Positions 45,142 to 53,285 of a DNA stretch of 64,000 nt are shown piece after piece (position 1 is the first letter of the stretch; each line of letters opens with the position of its first letter). A model generated the notes under the pieces. The model was not told where the DNA came from. It saw nothing but the letters and a program-made list of their open reading frames with translations, and made no database searches. A program made the translations under genes and the position numbers. The DNA comes from Nocardioides agri (GTDB lineage: Bacteria > Actinomycetota > Actinomycetes > Propionibacteriales > Nocardioidaceae): NCBI RefSeq assembly GCF_013778305.1, contig NZ_JACEIC010000002.1, positions 2,257,669-2,321,668 on the forward strand. Direction: 5' to 3'.

Positions 45142-46352
45142 GTTCCCGAGTCCTGCTGCACGTCGGCACCCCGAAGACCGGCACGTCCTACCTCCAGGAC
45201 GTGCTGTTCCGCAACCGGCGGGCGCTCGCCTCGGCCGGCATCCTCTACCCCGCCGACCGCTTCGACGCGCACTTCCTCGCCGCGCTCGACCTGATGCGGC
45301 TCCCGTGGGGCGGGCTGGAGTCGCAGGCGGTCGGCGCGTGGGACACGCTGGCCACGAAGGTGCGCAAGCACGACGGCACCGCGATCGTCAGCCACGAGAT
45401 CCTCGCGACGGCGTCGCGGGCGCAGGCCGGGCGGGCGCTGGCCTCGCTGGGGCACGGGTCCGGCACCGAGGTCCACCTCGTCGTCTCCGTGCGCGACCTG
45501 ACCCGGCAGATCCCCGCCGAGTGGCAGGAGAACGTCAAGCACCGCGCCGCGCTGTCCTACCGGAAGTTCCTCGAGCAGGTCCGCGACCCCCAGCGCGACA
45601 GCCGGATCGCCACCTGGTTCTGGGGCGTCCAGGAGCTGCCGGAGCTGCTCGAGCGATGGGGCCACGACCTGCCGCCGGAGCGCATCCACCTGGTCACCGT
45701 CCCCCCGCCCGGCGGCCCCCAGCACCTGCTGTGGAAGCGCTTCAGCCTGGCCTTCGGCCTCGACGGCCTCGACCTCGACCTCGAGGCCGAGCGCCACAAC
45801 CCGTCCCTCGGCGTGCCCGAGACCACGCTGCTGCGCCGGCTCAACCGCGCCGCCAACCACGAGCTCGAGCCTGCCGACTACCGGCCGCTGGTCCGCGAGC
45901 TGCTCGCCCACCAGACGCTGTCCCGCCGCCGGGACTCGCCCCGGCTGTCGCTGCCGCCCGAGATGCACCCCTGGGTCCAGGAGGTCACGTCGTCCTGGAT
46001 CGCCGAGATCGAGCGCCGGGGCTACGACGTGATCGGCGACCTGCACGACCTCGTGGGTGCCCCGCCCGCGTTCGACTACGTCGACCCCGACCACCCCGAC
46101 GAGGCCCAGGTCGCCGCCGCCGCGGTCGACGCGCTCAAGGCCGTGCTGCTCGAGAGCGCGAGGCTCAAGCGGCGCGAGGGCGAGCTGCAGCACGAGCTGC
46201 TGGAGACCCAGAAGGCGCTGGAGCGCAGCTACCTGCGCCCGACGTACCGCTGGCGCGAGCGGACCGTGCGCCGGCTCCAGGGCGGCCGGCTGGGCGGCAC
46301 CGCGCTCAAGGCCTACCGGCGGTTGCGCGGGCGCAGCTCCCCGGCCGCGTAG
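45138..46352 (+). CDS. Sulfotransferase-family protein (third of three linked genes)
   Basis: A 404-residue protein with the PAPS loop GTPKTGTSYLQ at residues 10-20 and VVSVRDLTRQIPAEWQEN as the 3'-phosphate region. The catalytic core ends near residue 330. A charged helical extension follows, likely a coiled coil (LESARLKRREGELQHELLE), then a basic tail RRLRGRSSPAA that may touch the membrane. The GTG at 45138 overlaps the stop of the middle gene. Its last 40 bp overlap the tail of the convergent EcsC gene. The acceptor substrate is unknown. Confidence 0.82.
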   Translation: MSSRVLLHVGTPKTGTSYLQDVLFRNRRALASAGILYPADRFDAHFLAALDLMRLPWGGLESQAVGAWDTLATKVRKHDGTAIVSHEILATASRAQAGRALASLGHGSGTEVHLVVSVRDLTRQIPAEWQENVKHRAALSYRKFLEQVRDPQRDSRIATWFWGVQELPELLERWGHDLPPERIHLVTVPPPGGPQHLLWKRFSLAFGLDGLDLDLEAERHNPSLGVPETTLLRRLNRAANHELEPADYRPLVRELLAHQTLSRRRDSPRLSLPPEMHPWVQEVTSSWIAEIERRGYDVIGDLHDLVGAPPAFDYVDPDHPDEAQVAAAAVDALKAVLLESARLKRREGELQHELLETQKALERSYLRPTYRWRERTVRRLQGGRLGGTALKAYRRLRGRSSPAA

Positions 46353-46978
46353 GCGCCGACCTGGTAGGTCGCGAGCCCGTCGGCGCCCATGCCGACGACG
46401 CCCCCGACGAGTGGCACCTTCCGGACCGCGGCCAGCGCCGCCCGCTTGCCGCCGACCCGGGCGACGAGCTCCGAGGTGACCTCGGCCGACAGCACCCGGG
46501 CGATGCCGGGGTCGTGGACCGGGGCCGTCGCGAGCGCCATCGGCGTGGCGGGGATCCTCCTCGCCAGCACCAGCGCGTCGACCTTGTCCTCGCCGAGCAG
46601 GCACGCGAGCACCGCGTTCTGGGTGCGCGGGTCCTCGACGTCGTAGCCGTGGAGGTGGGCGATGGCCGCGACCATGCGGATCTGCAGCAGCGCCAGGCCG
46701 GTGACGTTCGCCGGGATCGTGACGATCGCCGTGAAGACGCCACCGACGCTGGTGAGCATCCCCTGCGCGCCGGCGAGGCGGACGTGGTCGTCGATGATCC
46801 TGCGGGTGGTGCCCGCCTTCTCCGCGGCGACCGCGGCGGGGGCCAGCGGCCCGACGCCGTGGACCGCGCGGTGCAGGGCCTCCCCGACGAACGACGCGTT
46901 CAGGTCCGGCGCGAGCGCGGGCAGGCGCGGCACGAGGGCCCGGCCGGCCGCCGCCGTGATGCTGCTGCCCTTGCCCAC
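46313..46978 (-). CDS. EcsC-family protein
   Basis: A 221-residue protein resembling the EcsC family: a glycine-rich amphipathic stretch LTSVGGVFTAIVTIPANVTGLALLQIRMVAAIAHLHGYD, then DPRTQNAVLACLLGEDKVDAL, and a later VPLVGGVVGMGADGLATYQVGAYA. Such proteins associate with membranes, and their function is not established. The GTG at 46978 has TACGAT 7 nt upstream; a longer in-frame start at 47008 is possible. Its end overlaps the sulfotransferase tail by 40 bp, and its start faces aat across a long inverted repeat. Confidence 0.72.
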   Translation of the reverse strand: MGKGSSITAAAGRALVPRLPALAPDLNASFVGEALHRAVHGVGPLAPAAVAAEKAGTTRRIIDDHVRLAGAQGMLTSVGGVFTAIVTIPANVTGLALLQIRMVAAIAHLHGYDVEDPRTQNAVLACLLGEDKVDALVLARRIPATPMALATAPVHDPGIARVLSAEVTSELVARVGGKRAALAAVRKVPLVGGVVGMGADGLATYQVGAYAAGELRPRNRR

Positions 46979-47001
46979 GTCCCCGATCGTACGGGCCGCC
47001 C

Positions 47002-47062
47002 GTCGCACCTGACCGCAGCGTCGCGATTCGGGCCGGCGTGCGACCGTGCGGTCAGGTGCGAC
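47002..47062. promoter_or_regulatory. 16-bp perfect inverted repeat between the ecsC-like and aat genes
   Basis: GTCGCACCTGACCGCA (47002-47017) and its exact complement (47047-47062) flank 29 bp. The dyad fills the space between two divergent, apparently leaderless promoters (TACGAT at 46991-46986 on the minus strand; TACGGT at 47074-47079). It would overlap or precede both -35 regions, so a shared operator is more likely than a terminator. Confidence 0.5.
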
Positions 47063-47085
47063 GCAGTCGCGGCTACGGTCGTCCC

Positions 47086-47778
47086 GTGCCTGCGCCCACC
47101 GAGCCCCCGCCGTCGCGCTGGTCGTTCGGCGATCCGGCCGGCTACGACCCGCTCGACGACCTGGTCGGCATCGGCGCCGACCTCGAGCCAGGCACGCTGC
47201 TCGCGGCGTACCGCTGCGGGCTGTTCCCGATGCCGTCCGGCACCGCGGGTGACCCGATGTACTGGTTCAGCCCGATCCGCCGCGGCGTGCTGCCGCTCGA
47301 CGACCTCGTCGTCTCGCGGTCGCTGCGCCGCTCGGTGCGGGAGTTCGAGATCCGTGTCGACACCGCGTTCGCCGAGGTGGTCGCGGCCTGTGCCGATCCG
47401 TCGCGGCCGTCGGGCTGGATCGACGACGACATCCGCACGGCCTACCAGCGGCTGCACGACCTCGGCTGGGCGCACTCGGTGGAGGCGTGGCGCGGGGGCC
47501 GGCTCGTGGGCGGGCTGTACGGCGTCGCCATCGGCGGCCTCTTCGCCGGGGAGTCGATGTTCCACCGGGAGCGGGACGCGTCGAAGGTCGCGCTCGTCGG
47601 GCTCGTCGAGCGGCTGCGCGACCGGCACGCGGCCGCCCGGCTGCTCGACGTGCAGTGGACCACGCCGCACCTGGAGTCGTTGGGCGTCGTCGAGGTGAGC
47701 CGGGAGGCCTACCTGCGCCGGCTCGCGCGGGCGCTGCGCGCGCCGCTGCCGGCGGCGCTGTGCGGTCAGACCACCTGA
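47086..47778 (+). CDS. aat: Leucyl/phenylalanyl-tRNA-protein transferase
   Basis: A 230-residue enzyme of the N-end rule pathway that adds Leu or Phe from tRNA to proteins with N-terminal Arg or Lys, marking them for ClpS/ClpAP-type proteolysis. Typical motifs are GIGADLEPGTLLAAYRCGLFPMP, YWFSPIRRGVLPLD, WIDDDIRTAYQRLHDLGWAHSVEAW and GGLYGVAIGGLFAGESMFH. The GTG at 47086 has TACGGT 6 nt upstream. The tail overlaps the convergent rhodanese gene by 13 bp. Confidence 0.93.
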   Translation: MPAPTEPPPSRWSFGDPAGYDPLDDLVGIGADLEPGTLLAAYRCGLFPMPSGTAGDPMYWFSPIRRGVLPLDDLVVSRSLRRSVREFEIRVDTAFAEVVAACADPSRPSGWIDDDIRTAYQRLHDLGWAHSVEAWRGGRLVGGLYGVAIGGLFAGESMFHRERDASKVALVGLVERLRDRHAAARLLDVQWTTPHLESLGVVEVSREAYLRRLARALRAPLPAALCGQTT

Positions 47779-48095
47779 GGTGGCTGGCCGGTCTCGCTGA
47801 CCATCGGCCGGCCGGCGCCGGCCCAGTCGAGCATGCCGCCGTCGAGGTTGACCGCGTCGTAGCCCTGCTGCTGGAGCCACATCACGGCCTGCGCCGAGCG
47901 GCCGCCGACCTTGCAGACCACGAGCGTCTGCGCGGCGGGCAGCTCGCCGACGCGCACGGGCAGCAGCGAGAGCGGGATGTGCACCGCGCCGTCGATGTGG
48001 CCGTGCTGCCACTCGACGGGCTCGCGCACGTCGAGCACGGTGAGGCCCTCGGGGAGCGGGTCGGGGACGTTGTCGATGGAGACGGTGGGGATCAT
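47766..48095 (-). CDS. Single-domain rhodanese-like protein
   Basis: A 109-residue rhodanese fold: LTVLDVREPVEWQHGHIDGAVHIPL, then the active-site loop VVCKVGGRSAQAV, whose Cys is the predicted persulfide carrier, and LDGGMLDWAGAGRPMV. The CKVGGRS loop is six residues long, as in sulfurtransferases. The ATG at 48095 overlaps the stop of the DNA glycosylase gene (ATGA), so the two are co-translated. The sulfur acceptor is unknown, and the pairing with a DNA repair gene is not obviously functional. Confidence 0.88.
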   Translation of the reverse strand: MIPTVSIDNVPDPLPEGLTVLDVREPVEWQHGHIDGAVHIPLSLLPVRVGELPAAQTLVVCKVGGRSAQAVMWLQQQGYDAVNLDGGMLDWAGAGRPMVSETGQPPQVV

Positions 48096-48958
48096 TTGAG
48101 GAGCTTGCTCATTCTTCGGTCGGCCAGCGGCTTGCCGCCGGTCTGGCAGGTGGGGCAGTACTGGAGGCTGGAGTCGGCGAAGGACACCTCGCGCACGGTG
48201 TCGCCGCAGACGGGGCACTTCTCGCCGGTGCGGCCGTGGACCGCGAGGTTGGACTTCTTCTCGCCCTTGAGCTCGCTGGCCGCGAGGCCGCGGCTGCGCT
48301 CGACGGCGTCGCCGAGCGTCGTGCGCAGCGCGTCGTAGAGCACCTGCACCTCGTCGTCGGTGAGGTGCCCGGCCGGCTTGAACGGCGACATCCGCGCGGC
48401 GTGCAGGATCTCGTCGGAGTAGGCGTTGCCGATGCCCGCGATCGTGCCCTGGTGGCGGAGCACGCCCTTGAGCTGCTTGCCGCCCTCCTTCTGGAGGATC
48501 GCCTTGAGGACGTCGACGGTGAAGTCGTCGGTGAGCGGGTCCGGGCCGAGGCTGGCGATGCCGGGCACGTCGTGGGCGTCGCGCACGACGTAGGCCGCGA
48601 GGCTCTTGCGGGTGCCGGCCTCGGTGACGTCGAGGCCGGACTGGTCGTCGAGCACCACCCGGAGCGCGAGCGTCGACTTCGTGCTCGGCTTCGGGGGGAT
48701 CGTGGGCACCTCGTCGCGCCAGCGCACCCAGCCGGCCCGGGCGAGGTGCAGCACGAGGTGGGTGCCCGAGGCGTCGATGTCGAGGAACTTGCCGTGCCGG
48801 GTCACGTCGTCGACCAGCGTCCCCTCGAGCGCCGACAGCGGCGGGTCGAAGGTCTTGAGCGCGCTGAACTGGGCCACGTGGATCCGGGCGATGGCGTGCC
48901 CGTCGAGCCGGCCCTTCAGGTCGAGGGCCAGCGCTTCCACCTCGGGCAGCTCGGGCAC
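48092..48958 (-). CDS. Fpg/Nei-family DNA glycosylase
   Basis: A 288-residue base-excision repair enzyme. The mature N-terminus PELPEVEALA supplies the catalytic proline and Glu. The helix-two-turn-helix lies in GTIAGIGNAYSDEILHAARMSP, and the C-terminal zinc finger is CPVCGDTVREVSFAD followed by CPTC. A Lys-rich loop (ELKGEKKSN) is distinctive of an actinobacterial subgroup related to, but not clearly the same as, MutM or Nei. The GTG at 48958 has TAGACT 7 nt upstream. Confidence 0.9.
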   Translation of the reverse strand: MPELPEVEALALDLKGRLDGHAIARIHVAQFSALKTFDPPLSALEGTLVDDVTRHGKFLDIDASGTHLVLHLARAGWVRWRDEVPTIPPKPSTKSTLALRVVLDDQSGLDVTEAGTRKSLAAYVVRDAHDVPGIASLGPDPLTDDFTVDVLKAILQKEGGKQLKGVLRHQGTIAGIGNAYSDEILHAARMSPFKPAGHLTDDEVQVLYDALRTTLGDAVERSRGLAASELKGEKKSNLAVHGRTGEKCPVCGDTVREVSFADSSLQYCPTCQTGGKPLADRRMSKLLK

Positions 48959-49050
48959 GCGGTCGAGTCTAGGCAGGTCCGCCGACCGCTCAGGTCGTCG
49001 ACCCGGCCGCCGATCCTCGGGACGGACCTGTCAGCGACACCGGGATCGTC

Positions 49051-49839
49051 TTGCCACCACCACACTCTCCGGAGCGGTCGACGCTCCTGCCCTGGTACGC
49101 CCAGCTGTGGGTGCCCGTCGTCCTCGTCGGCGCGTGCGCCGCCTACCTCCTGCTGCTCGCCGGCGGGTACGTCACCGCGTCGGCGGAGCCGTCCGTGCCC
49201 GCCCCGCGGGCTGCGCGCCCGGTCGTCGCGCGGACCCCGGCCCCGGCGCGGGTGGTGGCGGCCGCCGAGCCGCTGAGGGAGCGGCCGAGGCCGGAGCCGC
49301 GCGTGGTGACCCGTCCCACGCCGCCCGTCGTCGGCACGCAACCCGTCCCGCCGGTCCAGAGCCGGCCCCTGGCCCGGGCGATCTCCCGGTCGGCGACCGC
49401 CGTGCGCCGGGTCGCCGCGGTGAGCGGCTGGACGTTGACGCCGTGGACGGCACCGGTCGCGCGCTACCGGCTCACGGCGCGGTTCGGCGACCACGGGCAG
49501 CACTGGGCCGGCACCCACACCGGCCTCGACTTCGCCGCCCCCACGGGTACGCCGGTCGTCGCGGTCGACGCCGGCGTGGTCGTCGCGGCCGGGTGGAACG
49601 GCTCCTACGGCCAGCAGGTGGCCGTCCGGCACGCCGACGGCACCGAGACGTCGTACTCACACCTCTCCGGCATCGGCGTCGCCCGCGGCGCCTCCGTGGC
49701 CGCGGGCCAGCTGCTCGGCCGGGTCGGGGCCACCGGCAACGTCACCGGCCCGCACCTGCACCTCGAGGTGCGACCCGGCGGCGGCGAGCCGACGGACCCG
49801 GAGGACGCGCTGCGCCGGCACGGTGTCCCGATCTCGTGA
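49051..49839 (+). CDS. M23-family (LytM) peptidoglycan endopeptidase, membrane anchored
   Basis: A 262-residue protein with one N-terminal hydrophobic segment (WVPVVLVGACAAYLLLLAGG), a Pro/Arg/Ala-rich linker to about residue 115, and a C-terminal LytM domain. Zinc ligands are in GTHTGLDFAAP (His and Asp) and GPHLHLEVRP (H-x-H). It should cut peptidoglycan cross-bridges outside the membrane or act as a regulator of other hydrolases. The only upstream in-frame start is TTG at 49051; GTG 49111 would begin directly at the membrane helix. Confidence 0.82.
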   Translation: MPPPHSPERSTLLPWYAQLWVPVVLVGACAAYLLLLAGGYVTASAEPSVPAPRAARPVVARTPAPARVVAAAEPLRERPRPEPRVVTRPTPPVVGTQPVPPVQSRPLARAISRSATAVRRVAAVSGWTLTPWTAPVARYRLTARFGDHGQHWAGTHTGLDFAAPTGTPVVAVDAGVVVAAGWNGSYGQQVAVRHADGTETSYSHLSGIGVARGASVAAGQLLGRVGATGNVTGPHLHLEVRPGGGEPTDPEDALRRHGVPIS

Positions 49840-49870
49840 CAGCCGTGGTGGCCGGGGGCATCATGGAGGG

Positions 49871-50131
49871 GTGCCAGCCGTCCGCCCGCTGCCGGAGCTG
49901 GGGTCGATCTATCTCGACGCCCGCGGGGCGGAGCGCGCGCTGCGCGTGAGCTGGCACCACGAGTCCGGCCTGGTGGTGCTCTCGCTGTGGCGCGAGAACG
50001 TCTGCGCCGGCTCGTTCCGGCTGGCCATCGACGAGGTGCCGGCGCTCATCGAGCTGCTGCGCGCCGGGCTGGTCCGCGCCTACGACGACGCCCGCGAGCG
50101 CCTGGACGACCGGGACGCCGCGACCGCCTGA
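49871..50131 (+). CDS. Conserved small protein of unknown function
   Basis: An 86-residue soluble protein, VPAVRPLPELGSIYLDARGA, continuing RALRVSWHHESGLVVLSLWR, then CAGSFRLAIDEVPALIELLRAGL. It reads like a compact alpha/beta domain. I have the impression that close relatives occur across actinobacteria, but cannot name a family. The GTG at 49871 is preceded by CATCAT 6 nt upstream and a GGAGGG stretch. It lies between the M23 peptidase and the Orc1-like ATPase on the same strand, 50 bp before the latter. Confidence 0.68.
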   Translation: MPAVRPLPELGSIYLDARGAERALRVSWHHESGLVVLSLWRENVCAGSFRLAIDEVPALIELLRAGLVRAYDDARERLDDRDAATA

Positions 50132-50181
50132 CCCGGCGCGTTGTCTACGGAATCCGCTAGACAGCCGGATACCGTGCGAGC

Positions 50182-51384
50182 GTGGACCCGATCCGGAACC
50201 CCTACGCCCCGGGCGCGGGGCAGCGGCCGCCCGAGCTCGCCGGCCGCGACCGCGAGCTCGAGCAGTTCGAGGTGACCCTGGAGCGCGTGGCCGCCGGCCG
50301 GCCCGAGCGCAGCATGGTGCTCAGCGGGCTGCGCGGCGTCGGCAAGACCGTGCTGCTCAACGCGCTGCGTGGCCAGGCGGTACGCCGCGCGTGGGGCACC
50401 GGCAAGCTCGAGGCGCGGCCCGACCAGGGCCTGCGGATCCCGCTCGCGCAGGCCGTGCACGCGGCGGTGCGGGAGGTGGCCCACCGGCACCGCGACCCCG
50501 ACCGGGTCGACGAGGTCGCGGGCGTGGTGAAGAGCTTCGCGCTGCGCGCAGGGCTCGACGAGCGCCGGGCGGCGAGCGCGAAGGGGCCGCGCTGGACGCC
50601 GCCGGTCGACGTGCCCGCCGCGAAGGGCCGGGCGGACTCCGGCGACCTCGAGCTCGACCTGGTCGAGCTCTTCACCGACGTGGCCGCCCTGGCGCAGGAC
50701 CTCGGCGTCGGCGTCGGCATCTTCATCGACGAGATGCAGGACATCGCCACCCCCGAGCTCGCCGCCCTGTGCGGCGCCGGCCACGAGATCAGCCAGCAGG
50801 GCGCGCCGCTGCTGGTGGTCGGCGCCGGCCTGCCGCACCTGCCGGTGGCGCTCGCCGCGTCGAAGTCGTACGCCGAGCGGCTGTTCCGCTACGCCTCCGT
50901 CGACCGGCTGCCGCGGGAGATGGCCGACCGGGCCTGGACGGTCCCGGCCGCGACCGAGGGCGTCGCTTTCGAGGCCGACGCGCTCGACGAGCTCTACCGG
51001 CTCACCGACGGCTACCCCTACTTCGTGCAGGCCTACGGCAAGGTGACCTGGGACGCCGCGGTGGGGAGCCCGATCACCGCCGCCGACGTCCACGAGGCCG
51101 CCCCGGCCGCCGAGGCCGAGCTCGCCGTCGGCTTCTTCGGCGCCCGCTACGACCGGGCCACGCCGGCGGAGCGCGACTACATGTCCGCGATGGCCGACCT
51201 CGGCGCCGAGCACGGCGACGCCGCCGTCGCGACGTCCGAGATCGCCCGCCACCTCGGCCGGCGGCCACAGTCGCTGTCGCCGGCGCGCGACGGCCTGATC
51301 AAGAAGGGCCTCGTCTACGCCGGCGAGCGCGGCAGCGTGGCGTTCACGGTGCCGCACTTCGGCCGATTCCTGCGCTCCCGCTGA
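50182..51384 (+). CDS. Orc1/Cdc6-like AAA+ ATPase
   Basis: A 400-residue STAND/Orc-type ATPase. Walker A is GLRGVGKTVLLNAL (about residues 49-62) and Walker B is GIFIDEMQDI (about 181-190). The lid is LYRLTDGYPYFVQAYGK. The C-terminal 70 residues, beginning YMSAMADLGAE, form a winged helix (ATSEIARHLGRRPQSLSPARDGLIKKGLV). This resembles archaeal Orc1/Cdc6-like ATPases found widely in actinobacteria, where the role is unclear. TACCGT lies 6 nt before the GTG at 50182. Confidence 0.8.
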   Translation: MDPIRNPYAPGAGQRPPELAGRDRELEQFEVTLERVAAGRPERSMVLSGLRGVGKTVLLNALRGQAVRRAWGTGKLEARPDQGLRIPLAQAVHAAVREVAHRHRDPDRVDEVAGVVKSFALRAGLDERRAASAKGPRWTPPVDVPAAKGRADSGDLELDLVELFTDVAALAQDLGVGVGIFIDEMQDIATPELAALCGAGHEISQQGAPLLVVGAGLPHLPVALAASKSYAERLFRYASVDRLPREMADRAWTVPAATEGVAFEADALDELYRLTDGYPYFVQAYGKVTWDAAVGSPITAADVHEAAPAAEAELAVGFFGARYDRATPAERDYMSAMADLGAEHGDAAVATSEIARHLGRRPQSLSPARDGLIKKGLVYAGERGSVAFTVPHFGRFLRSR

Positions 51385-51397
51385 GAGGATGGGAGGC

Positions 51398-52195
51398 GTG
51401 AGACCGCAGGTCGTGGCGCACCGCGGCGCCAGCCACGAGAACGCCGAGCACACGCTGCGCGCCTACCTCGCCGCGCTCGACGCCGGCGCCGAGGGTCTCG
51501 AGTGCGACGTCCGGCTCACCGCCGACGGTCACCTGGTCTGCGTGCACGACCGCGACCTGCGGCGCACGGCGTACAGCAGGAGCCTGGTCTCCGAGACCGA
51601 CCTCGCGGACCTGGCGGACCTCGACTTCCACTCCTGGAAGCACCCCTGGGCCGACCTCGACGACGAGGCGCCCGACCCCGACGAGCGGCTCGACCGGGTG
51701 CTCACCCTGCGCGCGCTGCTGGAGACCGTGGCGGACTACGACCGGCGGGTCGAGCTGGCGATCGAGACCAAGCACCCGACCCGGTACGGCGGGCTCGTCG
51801 AGCGCCGGCTCGCCGAGCTCCTGCGCCAGTTCGGCTGGGACCGGGCGGACTCCCCGGTGCGGGTCATGAGCTTCTCCTACACCGCGCTCCAGCGGATGGA
51901 GCGGCTCGCGCGCGGGGTGCCGCTGGTCATGCTCGTCGAGCACGCCCGCAGCTGGACGCTGCTGCGCCGCGTCGTCGGCGCGGACTGGATCGTCGGCCCG
52001 GGGATCGCGGAGCTGACCGAGCACCCGCGGCTGGGGCGCCGGATCGCCGACGCCGGGCACGACCTGCACGTGTGGACGGTGAACACCGAGGCCGAGCTGG
52101 ACCTCTGCCTGGAGCTCGGCGTGAAGGCCGTGATCACCGACCGGCCGGCGTACCTGCTCGACCTGCTCGACCAGCGCGGGCCCGCCGCCGGATAG
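51398..52195 (+). CDS. Glycerophosphodiester phosphodiesterase
   Basis: A 265-residue TIM-barrel enzyme that hydrolyses glycerophosphodiesters to glycerol-3-phosphate and an alcohol. The general acid-base and metal motifs are visible: VAHRGASHENAEHTL (HR...E), LECDVRLTADGHLVCVHD (E-x-D and HD), ELAIETKHP and VWTVNTEAELDLCLELG. No signal peptide is seen, so it is cytoplasmic. The GTG at 51398 is preferred; an ATG 9 bp upstream is possible. Its TAG stop is the first half of the next gene's -10 hexamer. Confidence 0.92.
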   Translation: MRPQVVAHRGASHENAEHTLRAYLAALDAGAEGLECDVRLTADGHLVCVHDRDLRRTAYSRSLVSETDLADLADLDFHSWKHPWADLDDEAPDPDERLDRVLTLRALLETVADYDRRVELAIETKHPTRYGGLVERRLAELLRQFGWDRADSPVRVMSFSYTALQRMERLARGVPLVMLVEHARSWTLLRRVVGADWIVGPGIAELTEHPRLGRRIADAGHDLHVWTVNTEAELDLCLELGVKAVITDRPAYLLDLLDQRGPAAG

Positions 52196-52198
52196 GTT
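52193..52198 (+). promoter_or_regulatory. -10 hexamer built on the stop codon of the GDPD gene
   Basis: TAGGTT begins with the TAG stop of the upstream gene and ends 7 nt before the ATG of the DUF5926 gene. No ribosome binding site is present in the 7-nt gap (CAGCGGC). Same arrangement as at 13890 and 32545. Confidence 0.5.
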
Positions 52199-52205
52199 CA
52201 GCGGC

Positions 52206-53156
52206 ATGGCCAAGAAGTCGCGCAGCAAGTCCCGCCCCCAGCAGACCGCCCCGGGGGAGGTCGGCCCCCGGCAGCCCTGCCCGTGCGGCTCCGGCCGGCG
52301 CTACAAGGCGTGCCACGGCGCGCCGGGTGGTGCTGCGGCGGTGTTCGTGGGCCGGCCGTTCGAGGGGATGCCGTCGGAGTGCGACGTCGTCGCCCTACGC
52401 GAGCTGGTGCCCGCCGCCACCGCGCCGTTGACCCTCAAGGGCGACGCCGACCGCACGGTCACCCTGTGCTCGCTGCTGCCGGCGGCCGTCCCGGCGATGG
52501 TGCGCGACAACGGCGAGATCTGGCTCGGCCTGCAGGTGCAGCACAACTTCGGCGACCCCGCCCGCGACCTCGGTGCGGTGCTCGAGGCCGCGCTGGAGCA
52601 GGCGGCCGCAGGCGAGTCCGGCGTGGTCGGCCTGCTCGAGGCGCCCGGGGAAGGGCCGCGGCTCCAGGACCTGGTCGCCGACGAGCCGCTGACCGTCACC
52701 GTGCACGACGGCTTCGGCTACTGGGTCGCCGACCTGCCCGAGGCCGACCGGCCGGCTGCCGAGGCGGCGCTCGAGCGCGCCAACGACGCCGCCAACCCGA
52801 CCGCCCGGCTGACGAGCGTGCCGGCGGCGTACTGGACCAACGTCGGCGCCAAGGAGCACCTGCGCTGGGTGATGCCGGAGCCCGAGGGCGCGCTGCTCGA
52901 CGCGCTCGCCCGGCTGCACGCCGCCGGCAAGGACGTGCTCGTCGAGGGCTCGCGCTTCGTCGGGATGTTCCGCGCCCACGGGCTGCTCGCCCCGGTGTGG
53001 GACCTGCCCGTCGGCACCGGCCCCGAGGCCCTCGAGGAGCCGGCGGAGCGCTTCGCCGCCGACCTCGCGGAGGCGCTGGCGAGCACCTCCGACCTGACCG
53101 CCGAGGAGCGCTCCGCGCGCGCCGGGCTCGCCAACCGGCAGGTCACGATCCGCTGA
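52206..53156 (+). CDS. DUF5926 / SEC-C motif protein
   Basis: A 316-residue protein. The basic N-terminus MAKKSRSKSRPQQ leads into a SEC-C zinc motif, RQPCPCGSGRRYKACHG (C-x-C...C-H) at residues 22-38, as found in SecA tails. The remaining 275 residues match the actinobacterial DUF5926 type, with DNGEIWLGLQVQHNFGDPA and PEGALLDALARLHAAGKDVLVEGSRFVGMFRAHGLL. Function is unknown; the zinc motif suggests binding to ribosomes, SecB-like partners or RNA. Probably leaderless. Confidence 0.82.
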   Translation: MAKKSRSKSRPQQTAPGEVGPRQPCPCGSGRRYKACHGAPGGAAAVFVGRPFEGMPSECDVVALRELVPAATAPLTLKGDADRTVTLCSLLPAAVPAMVRDNGEIWLGLQVQHNFGDPARDLGAVLEAALEQAAAGESGVVGLLEAPGEGPRLQDLVADEPLTVTVHDGFGYWVADLPEADRPAAEAALERANDAANPTARLTSVPAAYWTNVGAKEHLRWVMPEPEGALLDALARLHAAGKDVLVEGSRFVGMFRAHGLLAPVWDLPVGTGPEALEEPAERFAADLAEALASTSDLTAEERSARAGLANRQVTIR

Positions 53157-53228
53157 TCTGGGACCGCTCCCACGGACCCGTCGTGTCGAGTTGTTCCGAC
53201 GCGTCCGAGGAACATAAGGTCCCTCTGG

Positions 53229-53266
53229 CCCGGCCGTTGTCGCATCCCCCGTCGACAACGGCCGGG
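53229..53266. terminator. Strong terminator hairpin between the DUF5926 and arginine deiminase genes
   Basis: CCCGGCCGTTGTCG (53229-53242) and its exact complement (53253-53266) form a 14-bp stem with a 10-nt loop, followed on the plus strand by TCTCTTCGTC, the most T-rich tail of any hairpin in the window. It lies between convergent genes and can serve both. The rest of the 129-bp gap (53157-53228) shows a weak GTTCC/GGAAC dyad only. Confidence 0.75.
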
Positions 53267-53285
53267 TCTCTTCGTCGGGGTCTTC

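Noticed and set aside
53157..53228. Possible small RNA between the DUF5926 and arginine deiminase genes
   Set aside because: Only weak short dyads are present upstream of the clear terminator, with no promoter-like sequence.
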